From Butyrivibrio sp. MB2005 (GTDB lineage Bacteria; Bacillota; Clostridia; Lachnospirales; Lachnospiraceae): a stretch of DNA of 64,000 nt. Shown here in pieces: positions 43,396-51,789 of the stretch; the stretch's first letter is position 1, and every line of letters starts with the position of its first letter. The notes under the pieces are model-generated. The model saw only the letters and a program-made list of their open reading frames with translations, did not search any database and was not told the DNA's origin. The translations under genes were made by a program, and so were the position numbers. The stretch covers positions 178,908 through 242,907 of the forward strand of contig NZ_AUJP01000008.1 of assembly GCF_000424285.1 (NCBI RefSeq), read 5' to 3'.

Positions 43396-43770
43396 ATGAG
43401 CAAATACATCAAAAACATAAATGCTTATCTTTCTGACCAAAGAATACGCCAAAAGTTTTTGAGTGCTCGAACCGGAATGTCAGAGGATAAGATATCAAAA
43501 CTACTTAATGAGAAACAGAAGGTGACTATGGATGAAATGGAGCTTTTGGCAGAAGCTCTTGGTAAAGATGTTTCTTTCTTTGCGGAGGAAAGAAGCATGG
43601 AGGAGACTTATTCATCACCTGTTTTAAATTATGCTTTTTATGCAGGAGAACCGGGGCCAGATCAGGTAAAATGTGCCATGAAATTAGTCGAGTTTATAGA
43701 GAATATTGATGAGGTATTGTCGAGTAAACTATGGTATGAGACGGCGGGTGTGAATTCCTATGAAATTTGA
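43396..43770 (+). CDS. XRE-type helix-turn-helix regulator
   Basis: 124 residues. Residues ~15-62 form a Cro/CI HTH (R-T-G-M-S-E-D-K-I-S-K-L-L-N as turn and recognition helix, then L-A-E-A-L-G-K-D-V-S-F-F). The C-terminal half is helical, perhaps for dimerisation. ATG 43396 has AAGGAGA upstream. The gene overlaps the ImmA/IrrE peptidase gene by 11 nt. Such pairs are often repressor plus the peptidase that cleaves it, as in ICEBs1 or DdrO/IrrE systems. Confidence 0.85.
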   Translation: MSKYIKNINAYLSDQRIRQKFLSARTGMSEDKISKLLNEKQKVTMDEMELLAEALGKDVSFFAEERSMEETYSSPVLNYAFYAGEPGPDQVKCAMKLVEFIENIDEVLSSKLWYETAGVNSYEI

Positions 43771-44584
43771 GCGTTTTAGGAGTATTGTAGAGTTTAATAA
43801 GGCTAATATGAATAAAGTCACGGATAGTATTCGTGACTTTTATTCTAGTGTTGGAATAGATAGTGATGGCACAATTCTTAATATCCCTCAGATAGTAAGG
43901 CAAGAGGCAGGCAAGCGAAGGTTCATTATTCTTGAGATGCCACTTAAGGATAAGGAAATAGGAGCAATGCTTTACAGGAGTGATTTCTGGGGATACATTT
44001 TTGTGAATTCTTCACTTTCTAGAGGTAACGTTAATTTTGCCATGTGTCATGAGTTTTACCATATATTGTATGGCACTAATATAGTCAAACAGACGATAGA
44101 GCTCTATATCGGACAGGAATATGTTGAAGATACGCATGAAAAAGTGGCAAATTTATTTTCCGGAATGATGCTTATGCCGGAAGAAAGTTTTAGAGAGAGG
44201 TATAAGCAGTTTCGCGCAGATTCGGATAATAACTCTGACTTGGATACTATCTGTAAGCTGATGAATTATTTTAAGGCTCCCTACATGGCAGTATTGATTA
44301 GGTGCTATGAACTGGATTTGATGGATGCTTCGGGGGAATCCTTAAAGAAACTACTGAATAATACAAGTGAGACGGTAGAAGCAACTTTTGACAGGAACTG
44401 GTTGGATAAGGATATCATCCGCAGTACTTCAAGAAATGATTATGAACGATTAAAGGAATTGGTAAATGATTTTGCAAAAAAAGCAATAGAGGATGAGATA
44501 TTATCCAAGGGAAATGTAGAGCGCATTTTGAAGAATATGGATAAAATATCCGGTGAATTTATGGAACAAGGAAGTGTGAAGTAA
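43760..44584 (+). CDS. ImmA/IrrE-family zinc metallopeptidase
   Basis: 274 residues. His97-Glu-Phe-Tyr-His101 is the HExxH zinc site, with an E in V-A-N-L-F-S-G-M-M-L-M-P as the likely third ligand helix (typical E/AN-x-FA-x-x-LLMP). The C-terminal ~100 residues are helical. Family members cleave XRE repressors on a signal. The overlap with the XRE gene and the 2-nt gap to a PIN-like gene suggest a three-gene stress or defence module. Confidence 0.88.
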   Translation: MKFERFRSIVEFNKANMNKVTDSIRDFYSSVGIDSDGTILNIPQIVRQEAGKRRFIILEMPLKDKEIGAMLYRSDFWGYIFVNSSLSRGNVNFAMCHEFYHILYGTNIVKQTIELYIGQEYVEDTHEKVANLFSGMMLMPEESFRERYKQFRADSDNNSDLDTICKLMNYFKAPYMAVLIRCYELDLMDASGESLKKLLNNTSETVEATFDRNWLDKDIIRSTSRNDYERLKELVNDFAKKAIEDEILSKGNVERILKNMDKISGEFMEQGSVK

Positions 44585-44586
44585 CC

Positions 44587-45504
44587 ATGGCAAAAATATA
44601 TCATAATCCTCCGGATAATTTGTCAGAAATAAAGCAGTATGCTGTGACCGACAATGTTGATCAGATTATTGGGGCAAAAACAATTATATTTTATGATGCA
44701 TGTTCCTTTAGGTTCCATATGAATGTTGGTAATCTTAGTCCGATTGTGGAATTCCTGAAATCTTTAGATGGTACGGTGTTTTTGACGATCACGGTTCTAA
44801 TGGAGTTGTCTTCACGTACAGGGAAGCTGGAAGAGAAAGAACTGGCATACTTATCGTATCTCAAAGATAATGGGATTAAGATTGCTGTGATGTTTGAGGA
44901 AGAATTTTATGATGTTCTTCGTCTTTGCTTTACTGACACAGAGAAAGTAAATGGATTTTTATCTGAAGCCGTAAAGATATGTGTTCCAAGCGGCTCATTA
45001 TTAAAAGAGAATATAATCCGGGAAGAGAGTTTAAAGAAGCAGCTGTACCAGAATCCGGGAAGTAATACACTTTTAGCCAAAACTTTTTTTGATTTTGCCA
45101 GAAATGGGAAAACGGAGAGTGATAATCTGGGAGAGATCATGATCGTGACATGCATGATGCTTCTTAGCAATATTCCTGCAAGTGATTACAGAATTTTTGC
45201 TATTTCTGATGATAAGGGGGCAATCAGGTTATTTGGTAAAATGAGGAATCGATTGCGAAACTCTTCAAGGGAGATGGCAGTAATATCTTCTCCTGCATTG
45301 TGCTGGCACATCTGGATAAAGAAAAATGAGATAGATGTTAAGAGAGAAGATATTCTTGATATACTTAGTAAAACAACACGCGGTGGACAGATAAAGGTTT
45401 TGTGTTCAGCGATGTATGAAATGAATCCGGTTGAAAAAAAATTTACGGCTGAGGAGTTGTCTAAGAAAATATGCGATAGTAAGGGATTTAGAGTGTATTC
45501 ATAG
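44587..45504 (+). CDS. PIN-domain-like protein (putative nuclease/toxin)
   Basis: 305 residues. I-I-F-Y-D-A-C-S-F-R (Asp37) gives the first acidic site, V-L-M-E-L-S-S the second, S-D-N-L-G-E-I-M-I the third, and A-I-S-D-D-K-G-A the fourth. This is the D...E...D...D pattern of PIN nucleases, though the domain is larger than in VapC toxins. The C-terminal ~70 residues form a separate, perhaps winged-helix, segment (F-T-A-E-E-L-S-K-K-I). It is the third gene of the XRE-ImmA module. A peptidase-triggered nuclease is a reasonable hypothesis, not shown. Confidence 0.62.
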   Translation: MAKIYHNPPDNLSEIKQYAVTDNVDQIIGAKTIIFYDACSFRFHMNVGNLSPIVEFLKSLDGTVFLTITVLMELSSRTGKLEEKELAYLSYLKDNGIKIAVMFEEEFYDVLRLCFTDTEKVNGFLSEAVKICVPSGSLLKENIIREESLKKQLYQNPGSNTLLAKTFFDFARNGKTESDNLGEIMIVTCMMLLSNIPASDYRIFAISDDKGAIRLFGKMRNRLRNSSREMAVISSPALCWHIWIKKNEIDVKREDILDILSKTTRGGQIKVLCSAMYEMNPVEKKFTAEELSKKICDSKGFRVYS

Positions 45505-45539
45505 AAGTGGTAATAGTTATGCTTCTGTAGTTAGTGTGA

Positions 45540-45683
45540 AAAGGGGAAGGAAGAGCAGAAGGAAGTCTTGAAACTTTATGCTCATTGGTTAATGATGGGC
45601 TGCTTGACATTAAGGAAGCTGCCAGGAGAATGAATATGACGGAAAAGGCATTTGGTAAGAGCCTTAAAAAGATTTACGGATAA
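45540..45683 (+). pseudogene. C-terminal remnant of an Rpn/PD-(D/E)XK transposase-family nuclease
   Basis: A start-less frame of 47 codons encodes G-E-G-R-A-E-G-S-L-E-T-L, then L-V-N-D-G-L-L-D-I-K-E-A-A-R-R-M-N-M-T, ending at TAA 45681. An (E-G)-repeat followed by an L-V-x-D-G-L-x-x-x-x-x-A-A helix is the typical tail of Rpn-family proteins. The catalytic part is gone. It fills most of the 242-nt gap before the flavin reductase gene. Confidence 0.6.
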
Positions 45684-45746
45684 TATAAATGTAACACTAT
45701 AAAAGAAGTTGCATTATTTTTATAACATCAAAAGGAGGACTCCAAA

Positions 45747-46388
45747 ATGGCTGAAATGAACACTAAGGCAATGTATAAGTTATCTTACGGATTATTTGTT
45801 TGTACTACAGTGCGTGGTGATAAGAAGAATGGCTGCATCATCAACACGGCTATTCAGGTGGCATCAGAACCCAATCGTATTTCTATTGCTGTGAACAAAG
45901 CAAACTTTACCCACGATATGATAAAAGATACCGGTGTTTGTAATGTATCTGCTATCAGTAAAGATGCAAGCTTTGATTTGTTCAAGCATTTTGGATTCCA
46001 GTCAGGTCGTGATGTAGATAAGTTTGGCGCAGACTATGATGCTTCCAATTATGCTATGGCTGAGAATGGTGTGCCCTATATTACAAACGGAACCAACGCA
46101 TACTTCTCTCTCAAGGTTGAGCAGGAGGTTGATCTTGGCTCTCACACTTTATTCATCTGTGAGCCCACATTTATGACAGTTCTTTCTGATACTGCATCCT
46201 GCACTTATGAATATTATCAGAGCGACATTAAGCCAAAACCGGAAGCTGTTGGCACCACTCCTAAGGGTGAGACGGTTTGGCGCTGCCGGATCTGCGGCTA
46301 TGAGTGGGTTGGAGAAGAACTTCCCGATGACTTCATTTGCCCTATCTGCAAACATCCCAAGGCTGATTTCGAGAAGCTGATAAGATGA
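45747..46388 (+). CDS. Flavin reductase-rubredoxin fusion (high-molecular-weight rubredoxin)
   Basis: 213 residues. Residues ~1-160 are a flavin-reductase-like FMN-binding split-barrel domain (Y-G-L-F-V-C-T-T, then G-C-I-I-N-T-A-I-Q-V). Residues ~174-213 are a rubredoxin-type domain with C-R-I-C-G-Y and C-P-I-C-K-H-P binding one iron. Such proteins pass electrons to oxygen- or NO-reducing flavoproteins in anaerobes. AAAGGAGG precedes ATG 45747 by ~13 nt. A detached copy of the rubredoxin tail lies at 34784-34915. Confidence 0.9.
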   Translation: MAEMNTKAMYKLSYGLFVCTTVRGDKKNGCIINTAIQVASEPNRISIAVNKANFTHDMIKDTGVCNVSAISKDASFDLFKHFGFQSGRDVDKFGADYDASNYAMAENGVPYITNGTNAYFSLKVEQEVDLGSHTLFICEPTFMTVLSDTASCTYEYYQSDIKPKPEAVGTTPKGETVWRCRICGYEWVGEELPDDFICPICKHPKADFEKLIR

Positions 46389-46509
46389 GGATTATGCGGA
46401 ATTTGGAATAGAGGATAAACAATTTATTGAGCTGTTTTACAAAAAAGCAACCGATAAGCAACCAAAAAGCAACCGTCACAGTTGCTTTTTGGTTGCTTTT
46501 TTGCTATGA
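46384..46509 (+). pseudogene. Short start-less frame running into a terminator
   Basis: After the TAA at 46381-46383 a 41-codon frame encodes D-Y-A-E-F-G-I-E-D-K-Q-F-I-E-L-F-Y-K-K-A and ends inside the terminator at TGA 46507. The first half looks protein-like; the second half is forced by the hairpin. It may be the end of a lost gene that once carried this terminator. Weakly supported. Confidence 0.3.
46457..46502 (+). terminator. Strong Rho-independent terminator
   Basis: AGCAACCAAAAAGCAAC (46457-46473) pairs without mismatch with GTTGCTTTTTGGTTGCT (46481-46497) around a 7-nt loop, followed by Ts. The 17-bp stem is unusually long. It ends the flavin reductase-rubredoxin transcript. Confidence 0.88.
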
Positions 46510-46549
46510 TCACTGTGAATAGGAACCGTATTATACGAGGACATTATGT

Positions 46550-48319
46550 ATGTATTTTAGTGATAGATCAAGAGAAGAGCTTATCAGAGAGCTTGAGAGC
46601 CTTCCTAAAGGAAACATATCATATAAGAATATTCGTGGTGCCAAGAGGATGTACCTTGGTGGTAAGTATATTAAGGCTGCAGAAGAGCTGGCGATTATGT
46701 CTCAGATCGAGCGGAGGAACAGGATTGAAGCTGAGCTGAAGGGACAGCTTTCAGGGAATGGGCTTTCAGAGAGTTCCCCTTCATTTGGCGTAGGGTATCT
46801 TACTAATGTTATCAGTGGTAACAGGTTACAGGATTATGTAGATAGCGTGAAGGTGTACAAGAGGAGAGAGTGCTTTAGTAGTCTGTCCGCTTTTCTTGAT
46901 TCTGACATATCAGGGAAGGTTTGCCTTGTATACGGGCTTCGCAGAACCGGTAAGACCATTATGATCTTCCAGGCTATATCTGATCTTGATTTAAGTAAAG
47001 CTGCGTATATCAAGATTATGCCATCCGACAATATGTCTATGCTTAACAGGGATTTGATGACCCTTTCCGGGCGGGGATATAAATATGTTTTTATTGATGA
47101 GATTACTCTGATGAGTGATTTTATCGATTCTGCATCACTTTTGTCAGATGTATATGCCATGGGTGGTATGAAGATTGTATTGGCTGGAACGGATTCTCTG
47201 GGCTTTGTTTTCTCAAAAGATGAAGAGCTCTACGATAGAACTGTCACAATTCATACGACGTTTATCCCATTCAGAGAGTATTCCTCACTCCTTGGAATAA
47301 ATGATATAGATGAGTACATCAGGTATGGCGGGACCTTTCGCGTGGGCGAGACGGATTTTGATGATCCTTTGCTAAATGATGAGGGTATTTCTTTCCGAGA
47401 TGATGAGACCACCAGGAGATACATAGATACTGCAATTGCCCGTAATATTCAGCACAGTCTAGCGTGTTATAAGAATGGTGAGCATTTCAGGCATCTTGTG
47501 GATTTATATGAAGCGAATGAACTGACGAATGCCGTGAATCGAATAATTGAGGACATGAATCATAGATTTCTGGCATCTGTTATTACAAGGGATTTTAAGT
47601 CACATGATCTTGGCTCGGCAGCTCAGATTGATAGAAAGCGTGCTGCTGCAGAGAACAGACTTAGTATACTTGATCAGGCTGATACGAGTGGTGTGATTTC
47701 CAGGTTTATGGAGATTCTGGATATAAAGAATAAAGATGATTTGACGGTAAAGATCACTGAGGATCATGTGGCAGAAATTAAGGAATATTTAAGGCTTCTT
47801 GATCTTATAGTCGACTGTCCTTCGGAAGGTATAGGCTGTAGTGCGGTTGAACATATCATCTTCACTCAGCCGGGCATGAGATATTGCCAGGCACAGGCTC
47901 TGGTTTACTCTATTATGAAGGATGAAGCATTCAAGAAGTTCTCAATCTTGGAAAAAGACAGACTTTGCAACATAATCCTTGAAGAAGTAAAGGGCAGAAT
48001 GCTCGAAGATATCGTCCTTCTTGAAACTCAGAAGAGGCTTCCCAGAGGAAAGAGAGTATTTAAGCTCATCTTTGCTGTTGGTGAGTTTGATATGGTTATT
48101 GCTGATGAAAAGGCACTTACCTGCGAGATATTTGAGATAAAGCATACGGAGAATGTTTTTGTGGATCAATATAAGAATCTTGTGGATAATGAAAAATGTC
48201 TGTTGACAGAACATGACTTTGGTACAATAACTAATAAGACGGTCATTTACCGCGGGGAAGATACTGAGGTGGATGGGATTAACTATGTGAATGTTACCGG
48301 GTATCTTTCTAATCTGTAA
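46550..48319 (+). CDS. AAA ATPase with C-terminal PD-(D/E)XK-like domain
   Basis: 589 residues. Residues ~1-110 are helical and charged. Walker A, GLRRTGKT, is at 129-136 and Walker B in Y-V-F-I-D-E-I-T-L near 180, with a sensor-like V-L-A-G-T-D-S. This matches the AAA_14/DUF4143-type ATPases. Near the C-terminus V-G-E-F-D-M-V-I-A-D precedes F-E-I-K-H-T, a D...E-x-K arrangement as in PD-(D/E)XK nuclease folds. Proteins of this class are common and poorly understood; some are mobile-element or defence linked. ATG 46550 follows a CGAGG signal. It is transcriptionally isolated by the strong terminator upstream. Confidence 0.75.
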   Translation: MYFSDRSREELIRELESLPKGNISYKNIRGAKRMYLGGKYIKAAEELAIMSQIERRNRIEAELKGQLSGNGLSESSPSFGVGYLTNVISGNRLQDYVDSVKVYKRRECFSSLSAFLDSDISGKVCLVYGLRRTGKTIMIFQAISDLDLSKAAYIKIMPSDNMSMLNRDLMTLSGRGYKYVFIDEITLMSDFIDSASLLSDVYAMGGMKIVLAGTDSLGFVFSKDEELYDRTVTIHTTFIPFREYSSLLGINDIDEYIRYGGTFRVGETDFDDPLLNDEGISFRDDETTRRYIDTAIARNIQHSLACYKNGEHFRHLVDLYEANELTNAVNRIIEDMNHRFLASVITRDFKSHDLGSAAQIDRKRAAAENRLSILDQADTSGVISRFMEILDIKNKDDLTVKITEDHVAEIKEYLRLLDLIVDCPSEGIGCSAVEHIIFTQPGMRYCQAQALVYSIMKDEAFKKFSILEKDRLCNIILEEVKGRMLEDIVLLETQKRLPRGKRVFKLIFAVGEFDMVIADEKALTCEIFEIKHTENVFVDQYKNLVDNEKCLLTEHDFGTITNKTVIYRGEDTEVDGINYVNVTGYLSNL

Positions 48320-48342
48320 TTTTGAGGAAATTGTTAAGGTTT

Positions 48343-49158
48343 ATGAGTAGACAAGTATTTACTGCAAAAGATCACACTTTTACGATCTGCGCGTATGGAG
48401 AAAGTGAATATATAGAGGAATGCATACAGTCCGTGACGTCCCAGTCGCTTCAGACAAATGTAATTTTGTGCACATCGACGCCCTCTGAGTTTTTGGAGGG
48501 ACTTGCTAAGAAATATGACATACCCTATTTTGTGAATGATGAGCGGAAGTTTAACAGTGATATCGCAACAGACTGGAATTTTGCTATTAGCTGCGCGGAG
48601 ACGAGACTTGTCACCATAGCTCATCAGGATGATTTGTATAAAAGGGATTTTGCCAAAAAGGTAGTGGAACATTTTAATGGCACAAAGAGGCCACTAATTG
48701 CATATACCGATTATGCGGAGCTTAGGAATGGAGTAGAGGTTTCTGATATAAAGAATCTTAATATCAAAAGGATTATGCTGTTTCCATTAAGACCAAGGTT
48801 CATGTGGGCTTCCAGGTTCATGAGGCGAAGGATGCTTTCCTTCGGCTCTGCGATATGTTGTCCATCGGTTACCTATGTTCCTGAGAACCTTACCAATCAG
48901 CTTTTTATTCCTGGATACAAGGGCGGCATAGACTGGCAGGCATGGGAGAGGTTTTCAAAGCTAAAGGGCGAGTTTGTTTTTGTAAATGACATACTGATGG
49001 TTCATAGGATTCATGATGATTCTGAGACCACTGCCCTAATAAATGGCAATACCAGGACTCAGGAAGATTTTGAGATGTTCTGTAAGTTCTGGCCAAAACC
49101 TATAGCCAGAATCATTGAACATTTTTACAAGAATAGCGAAGAATCCAATAATTTATGA
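48343..49158 (+). CDS. GT2-like glycosyltransferase
   Basis: 271 residues. F-T-I-C-A-Y-G-E-S-E-Y-I-E-E-C-I-Q-S-V opens a GT-A fold, and A-H-Q-D-D-L-Y gives the D-x-D-type metal site (H-Q-D-D). A basic hydrophobic stretch (R-P-R-F-M-W-A-S-R-F-M-R-R-R) in the middle may associate with the membrane. The start is uncertain: ATG 48343 (AAGG close upstream) is used here, but in-frame TTGs at 48322 and 48331 are possible, and 48322 would begin 2 nt after the ATPase stop. It is upstream of gmd and manC. Confidence 0.78.
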   Translation: MSRQVFTAKDHTFTICAYGESEYIEECIQSVTSQSLQTNVILCTSTPSEFLEGLAKKYDIPYFVNDERKFNSDIATDWNFAISCAETRLVTIAHQDDLYKRDFAKKVVEHFNGTKRPLIAYTDYAELRNGVEVSDIKNLNIKRIMLFPLRPRFMWASRFMRRRMLSFGSAICCPSVTYVPENLTNQLFIPGYKGGIDWQAWERFSKLKGEFVFVNDILMVHRIHDDSETTALINGNTRTQEDFEMFCKFWPKPIARIIEHFYKNSEESNNL

Positions 49159-49164
49159 TATAAT
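49156..49164 (+). promoter_or_regulatory. Extended -10 promoter for gmd-manC
   Basis: TGATATAAT overlaps the stop codon of the preceding gene, 50 nt before gmd. The same TGATATAATGT word precedes glmS at 55670. No good -35 box is present, consistent with an extended -10 type. Confidence 0.5.
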
Positions 49165-49213
49165 GTTGTGTCAAACTTATAATATTTGATGGTTGTGACG
49201 GAAAGGAAGAAAA

Positions 49214-50305
49214 ATGGCTAAAAAAGCACTTATAACAGGAGTAACTGGTCAGGATGGTTCATACCTTGCAGAGTTTTTACTTGATAAGGGATATGAAGTT
49301 CACGGAGTAATCCGTCGTTCGTCCGTTGATTATAGAGAGAGAATTGCACACCTTGAAGGTGTTCCCGGTTTCCATCTTCACTATGGAGATCTTGGTGATT
49401 CCATGAGTATCATGCAGGTTGTAAGTAACGTAAGACCTGATGAGATATATAACCTTGCTGCACAGAGTCACGTTCAGGTTTCTTTTGATTCACCTGAGTT
49501 CACGGCAGACGTTGATGCAACAGGTGTACTTAGAGTTCTTGAAGCTGTTCGCCTTTGCGGACTTGCTGATACATGCCGCATTTATCAGGCATCTACTTCA
49601 GAGCTTTATGGTAAGGTTGAGGAAGTTCCTCAGAATGAGAACACACCTTTCCATCCCTACAGTCCTTACGCTGTTGCCAAGCAGTACGGCTTCTGGATTG
49701 TGAAGGAGTACAGAGAAGCTTACAATATGTTCTGCTGCTCAGGTATTTTGTTTAACCACGAGTCAGAGCGCAGAGGTGAGACCTTTGTTACAAGAAAGAT
49801 CACTCTGGCTGCTGCCCGCATTGCTCAGGGCAAGCAGGATAAGCTCTATCTTGGTAACCTTGATTCACTCCGTGACTGGGGATATGCCAAGGATTACGTA
49901 GAGTGCATGTGGCTCATTCTTCAGAATGAAAAGCCTGAGGATTTCGTTATTGCTACAGGCGTTCAGCATTCTGTTCGCGAATTTGCTACACTTGCATTCC
50001 ATCATGCAGGCATTGAGCTTGAGTGGCAGGGCAAGGATATTGATGAAAAGGGTATCGACAAGGCTACAGGTAAAGTGCTTGTAGAGGTTAGCCCTGATTT
50101 CTACAGACCTACAGATGTTGTTAACCTTTGGGGTGATCCCACTAAGGCAAAGAAAGAGCTTGGCTGGAATCCCACCAAGACAAGCTTTGAAGAGCTTGTT
50201 GAGATCATGGTTAAGCATGATATGGAGAAAGTGGCGGTTGAGCGTGCAGGCGAGCATATTAAGATGAATCTTGCTGAGTACCTTGAGAAGGGCGTTGTGA
50301 AATAA
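49214..50305 (+). CDS. gmd: GDP-mannose 4,6-dehydratase
   Basis: 363 residues, normal for Gmd. [16 protein letters not shown] is the NADP motif. [23 protein letters not shown] and Y-A-V-A-K complete the catalytic and binding sites; F-N-H-E-S-E-R-R-G and D-W-G-Y-A-K-D-Y-V are highly diagnostic. It makes GDP-4-keto-6-deoxy-D-mannose, precursor of GDP-fucose, GDP-rhamnose and others. No obvious GDP-fucose synthase or RMD reductase is visible beside it. Codon use is richer in G+C than the flanking accessory genes. GGAAAGGAAG precedes ATG 49214. Confidence 0.97.
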   Translation: MAKKALITGVTGQDGSYLAEFLLDKGYEVHGVIRRSSVDYRERIAHLEGVPGFHLHYGDLGDSMSIMQVVSNVRPDEIYNLAAQSHVQVSFDSPEFTADVDATGVLRVLEAVRLCGLADTCRIYQASTSELYGKVEEVPQNENTPFHPYSPYAVAKQYGFWIVKEYREAYNMFCCSGILFNHESERRGETFVTRKITLAAARIAQGKQDKLYLGNLDSLRDWGYAKDYVECMWLILQNEKPEDFVIATGVQHSVREFATLAFHHAGIELEWQGKDIDEKGIDKATGKVLVEVSPDFYRPTDVVNLWGDPTKAKKELGWNPTKTSFEELVEIMVKHDMEKVAVERAGEHIKMNLAEYLEKGVVK

Positions 50306-50306
50306 T

Positions 50307-51623
50307 ATGAACATAATTCTTTTATCCGGTGGTTCCGGACAGCGTCTTTGGCCCCTTTCCAATGATGTAAGGTCAAAGCAGTTTATCAAGATTTTTAAAG
50401 ATGAGAATGGCACCTATGAGTCCATGGTTCAGCGTGTTTACAGACAGATCAGGGAGGTTGATGCTGATTCTAACGTTACTATTGCGACCAGTAAGACTCA
50501 GGTTTCTGCTATAAATAACCAGCTTGGTCCTGATGTAGGCATTTCAATTGAGCCCTGCAGAAGGGACACTTTCCCTGCAATCGCTCTTGCAAGCGCATAT
50601 CTTCACGACAAGCAGGGTGTAGCTATGGATGAGCCTGTAGTGGTTTGCCCTGTTGATCCTTATGTGGACAGAGCTTACTTTGAGGCTCTTAAGAAGCTGT
50701 CAGACCTGGCTGCCAGCGGCAGTGCAAACCTTACACTTATGGGAATCAATCCCACATACCCTTCTGAGAAGTATGGCTATATCATTCCTGAAGATAAAAA
50801 TGAAGTATCCATGGTAACAGCATTTAAGGAAAAACCCGACGTAGAGACAGCCAGGGATTATATCGAAAAAGGTGCTCTTTGGAATGGCGGTATCTTTGCT
50901 TACAAGCTCTCATACCTTCTTAATAAGGCTCATGAGCTTATAGACTTCACAGATTATGATGATCTTTTTGCAAAGTACGAGACTCTTGATAAGATCTCAT
51001 TTGACTATGCAGTAGTTGAAAAAGAGTCCAGCATCAATGTTATCCGCTTCGGTGGCATGTGGAAGGATCTTGGAACCTGGAATACTCTTACAGAAGCTAT
51101 GCAGGAGAATGTTATTGGCGATGCGCTTCTTAACGAGAACTGCGAGAATGTCCATGTTATTAACGATATGAACGTTCCTGTAATCGTTATGGGCATCAAG
51201 AATGCCGTGATTGCTTCATCTCCGGAAGGTATCCTTGTATCAGATAAAGAGCAGAGTTCCTATATCAAGCCTTTCGTTGAGCAGATCGAGCAGCCCATCA
51301 TGTTCGCTGAGAAGTCATGGGGCAGCTATCAGGTTATAGATGTAGAGAAGGATTCAATGACCATCAAGGTTACTCTTAACCCTGGTCATTCCATGAACTA
51401 TCACAGCCACGACAGAAGAGACGAAGTGTGGAACATCGTTCGCGGCTCAGGTAAGACCATCGTTGATGGTATCGAGCGCAATGTCTCAGCCGGAGATGTA
51501 GTTGCCATGGCAGCAGGTTCAAAGCACACTGTCATCAACACTGGTGACGAAGTCCTCCAGATCATCGAGGTCCAGCTCGGCTCTGAGATATCAGTAGAGG
51601 ATAAGCACAAGTTTGAACTTTGA
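50307..51623 (+). CDS. manC: Mannose-1-phosphate guanylyltransferase with C-terminal cupin domain
   Basis: 438 residues. I-I-L-L-S-G-G-S-G-Q-R-L-W-P-L-S-N is the nucleotidyltransferase motif and F-K-E-K-P-D the mannose-1-phosphate region. The C-terminal ~110 residues are a cupin (S-M-N-Y-H-S-H-D-R-R-D-E, G-S-K-H-T-V), as in type II bifunctional mannose-6-phosphate isomerase enzymes. It makes GDP-mannose for Gmd. It starts one base after the gmd stop, so the pair is an operon, and it ends shortly before a strong terminator. Confidence 0.95.
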   Translation: MNIILLSGGSGQRLWPLSNDVRSKQFIKIFKDENGTYESMVQRVYRQIREVDADSNVTIATSKTQVSAINNQLGPDVGISIEPCRRDTFPAIALASAYLHDKQGVAMDEPVVVCPVDPYVDRAYFEALKKLSDLAASGSANLTLMGINPTYPSEKYGYIIPEDKNEVSMVTAFKEKPDVETARDYIEKGALWNGGIFAYKLSYLLNKAHELIDFTDYDDLFAKYETLDKISFDYAVVEKESSINVIRFGGMWKDLGTWNTLTEAMQENVIGDALLNENCENVHVINDMNVPVIVMGIKNAVIASSPEGILVSDKEQSSYIKPFVEQIEQPIMFAEKSWGSYQVIDVEKDSMTIKVTLNPGHSMNYHSHDRRDEVWNIVRGSGKTIVDGIERNVSAGDVVAMAAGSKHTVINTGDEVLQIIEVQLGSEISVEDKHKFEL

Positions 51624-51660
51624 TGAACTTTTGATAGATTATTAATAACAGATAGTAGAT

Positions 51661-51697
51661 GCCGTTTTATACCTGGTCGGGTATAAAACGGCGTTTT
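51661..51697 (+). terminator. Rho-independent terminator after manC
   Basis: GCCGTTTTATACC and GGTATAAAACGGC form a perfect 13-bp stem around a 6-nt loop, followed by GTTTTG. Confidence 0.88.
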
Positions 51698-51709
51698 GCG
51701 TATATAGAG

Positions 51710-51757
51710 TTGATTATACCGCTAAAGCGTTATATAATAAAATAACGTTATAGCGGT
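51710..51757 (+). promoter_or_regulatory. Promoter with palindromic operator for the XRE-HipA-like operon
   Basis: TTGATT (51710-51715) and TATAAT (51733-51738) are 17 nt apart, a near-consensus sigma-A promoter. Inverted 15-nt arms ACCGCTAAAGCGTTA (51718-51732) and TAACGTTATAGCGGT (51743-51757) match at 13 of 15 positions and bracket the -10 box. Binding of a dimeric repressor here would block RNA polymerase. This is typical for autoregulated XRE-HipA pairs. Confidence 0.8.
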
Positions 51758-51789
51758 ATTGGTTCAAAGCTGATTTTGAGGTATATGCA

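Noticed and set aside
49865..50413. 182-codon - strand frame across gmd and manC
   Set aside because: Spans two certain genes on the opposite strand and shows no protein-family features.
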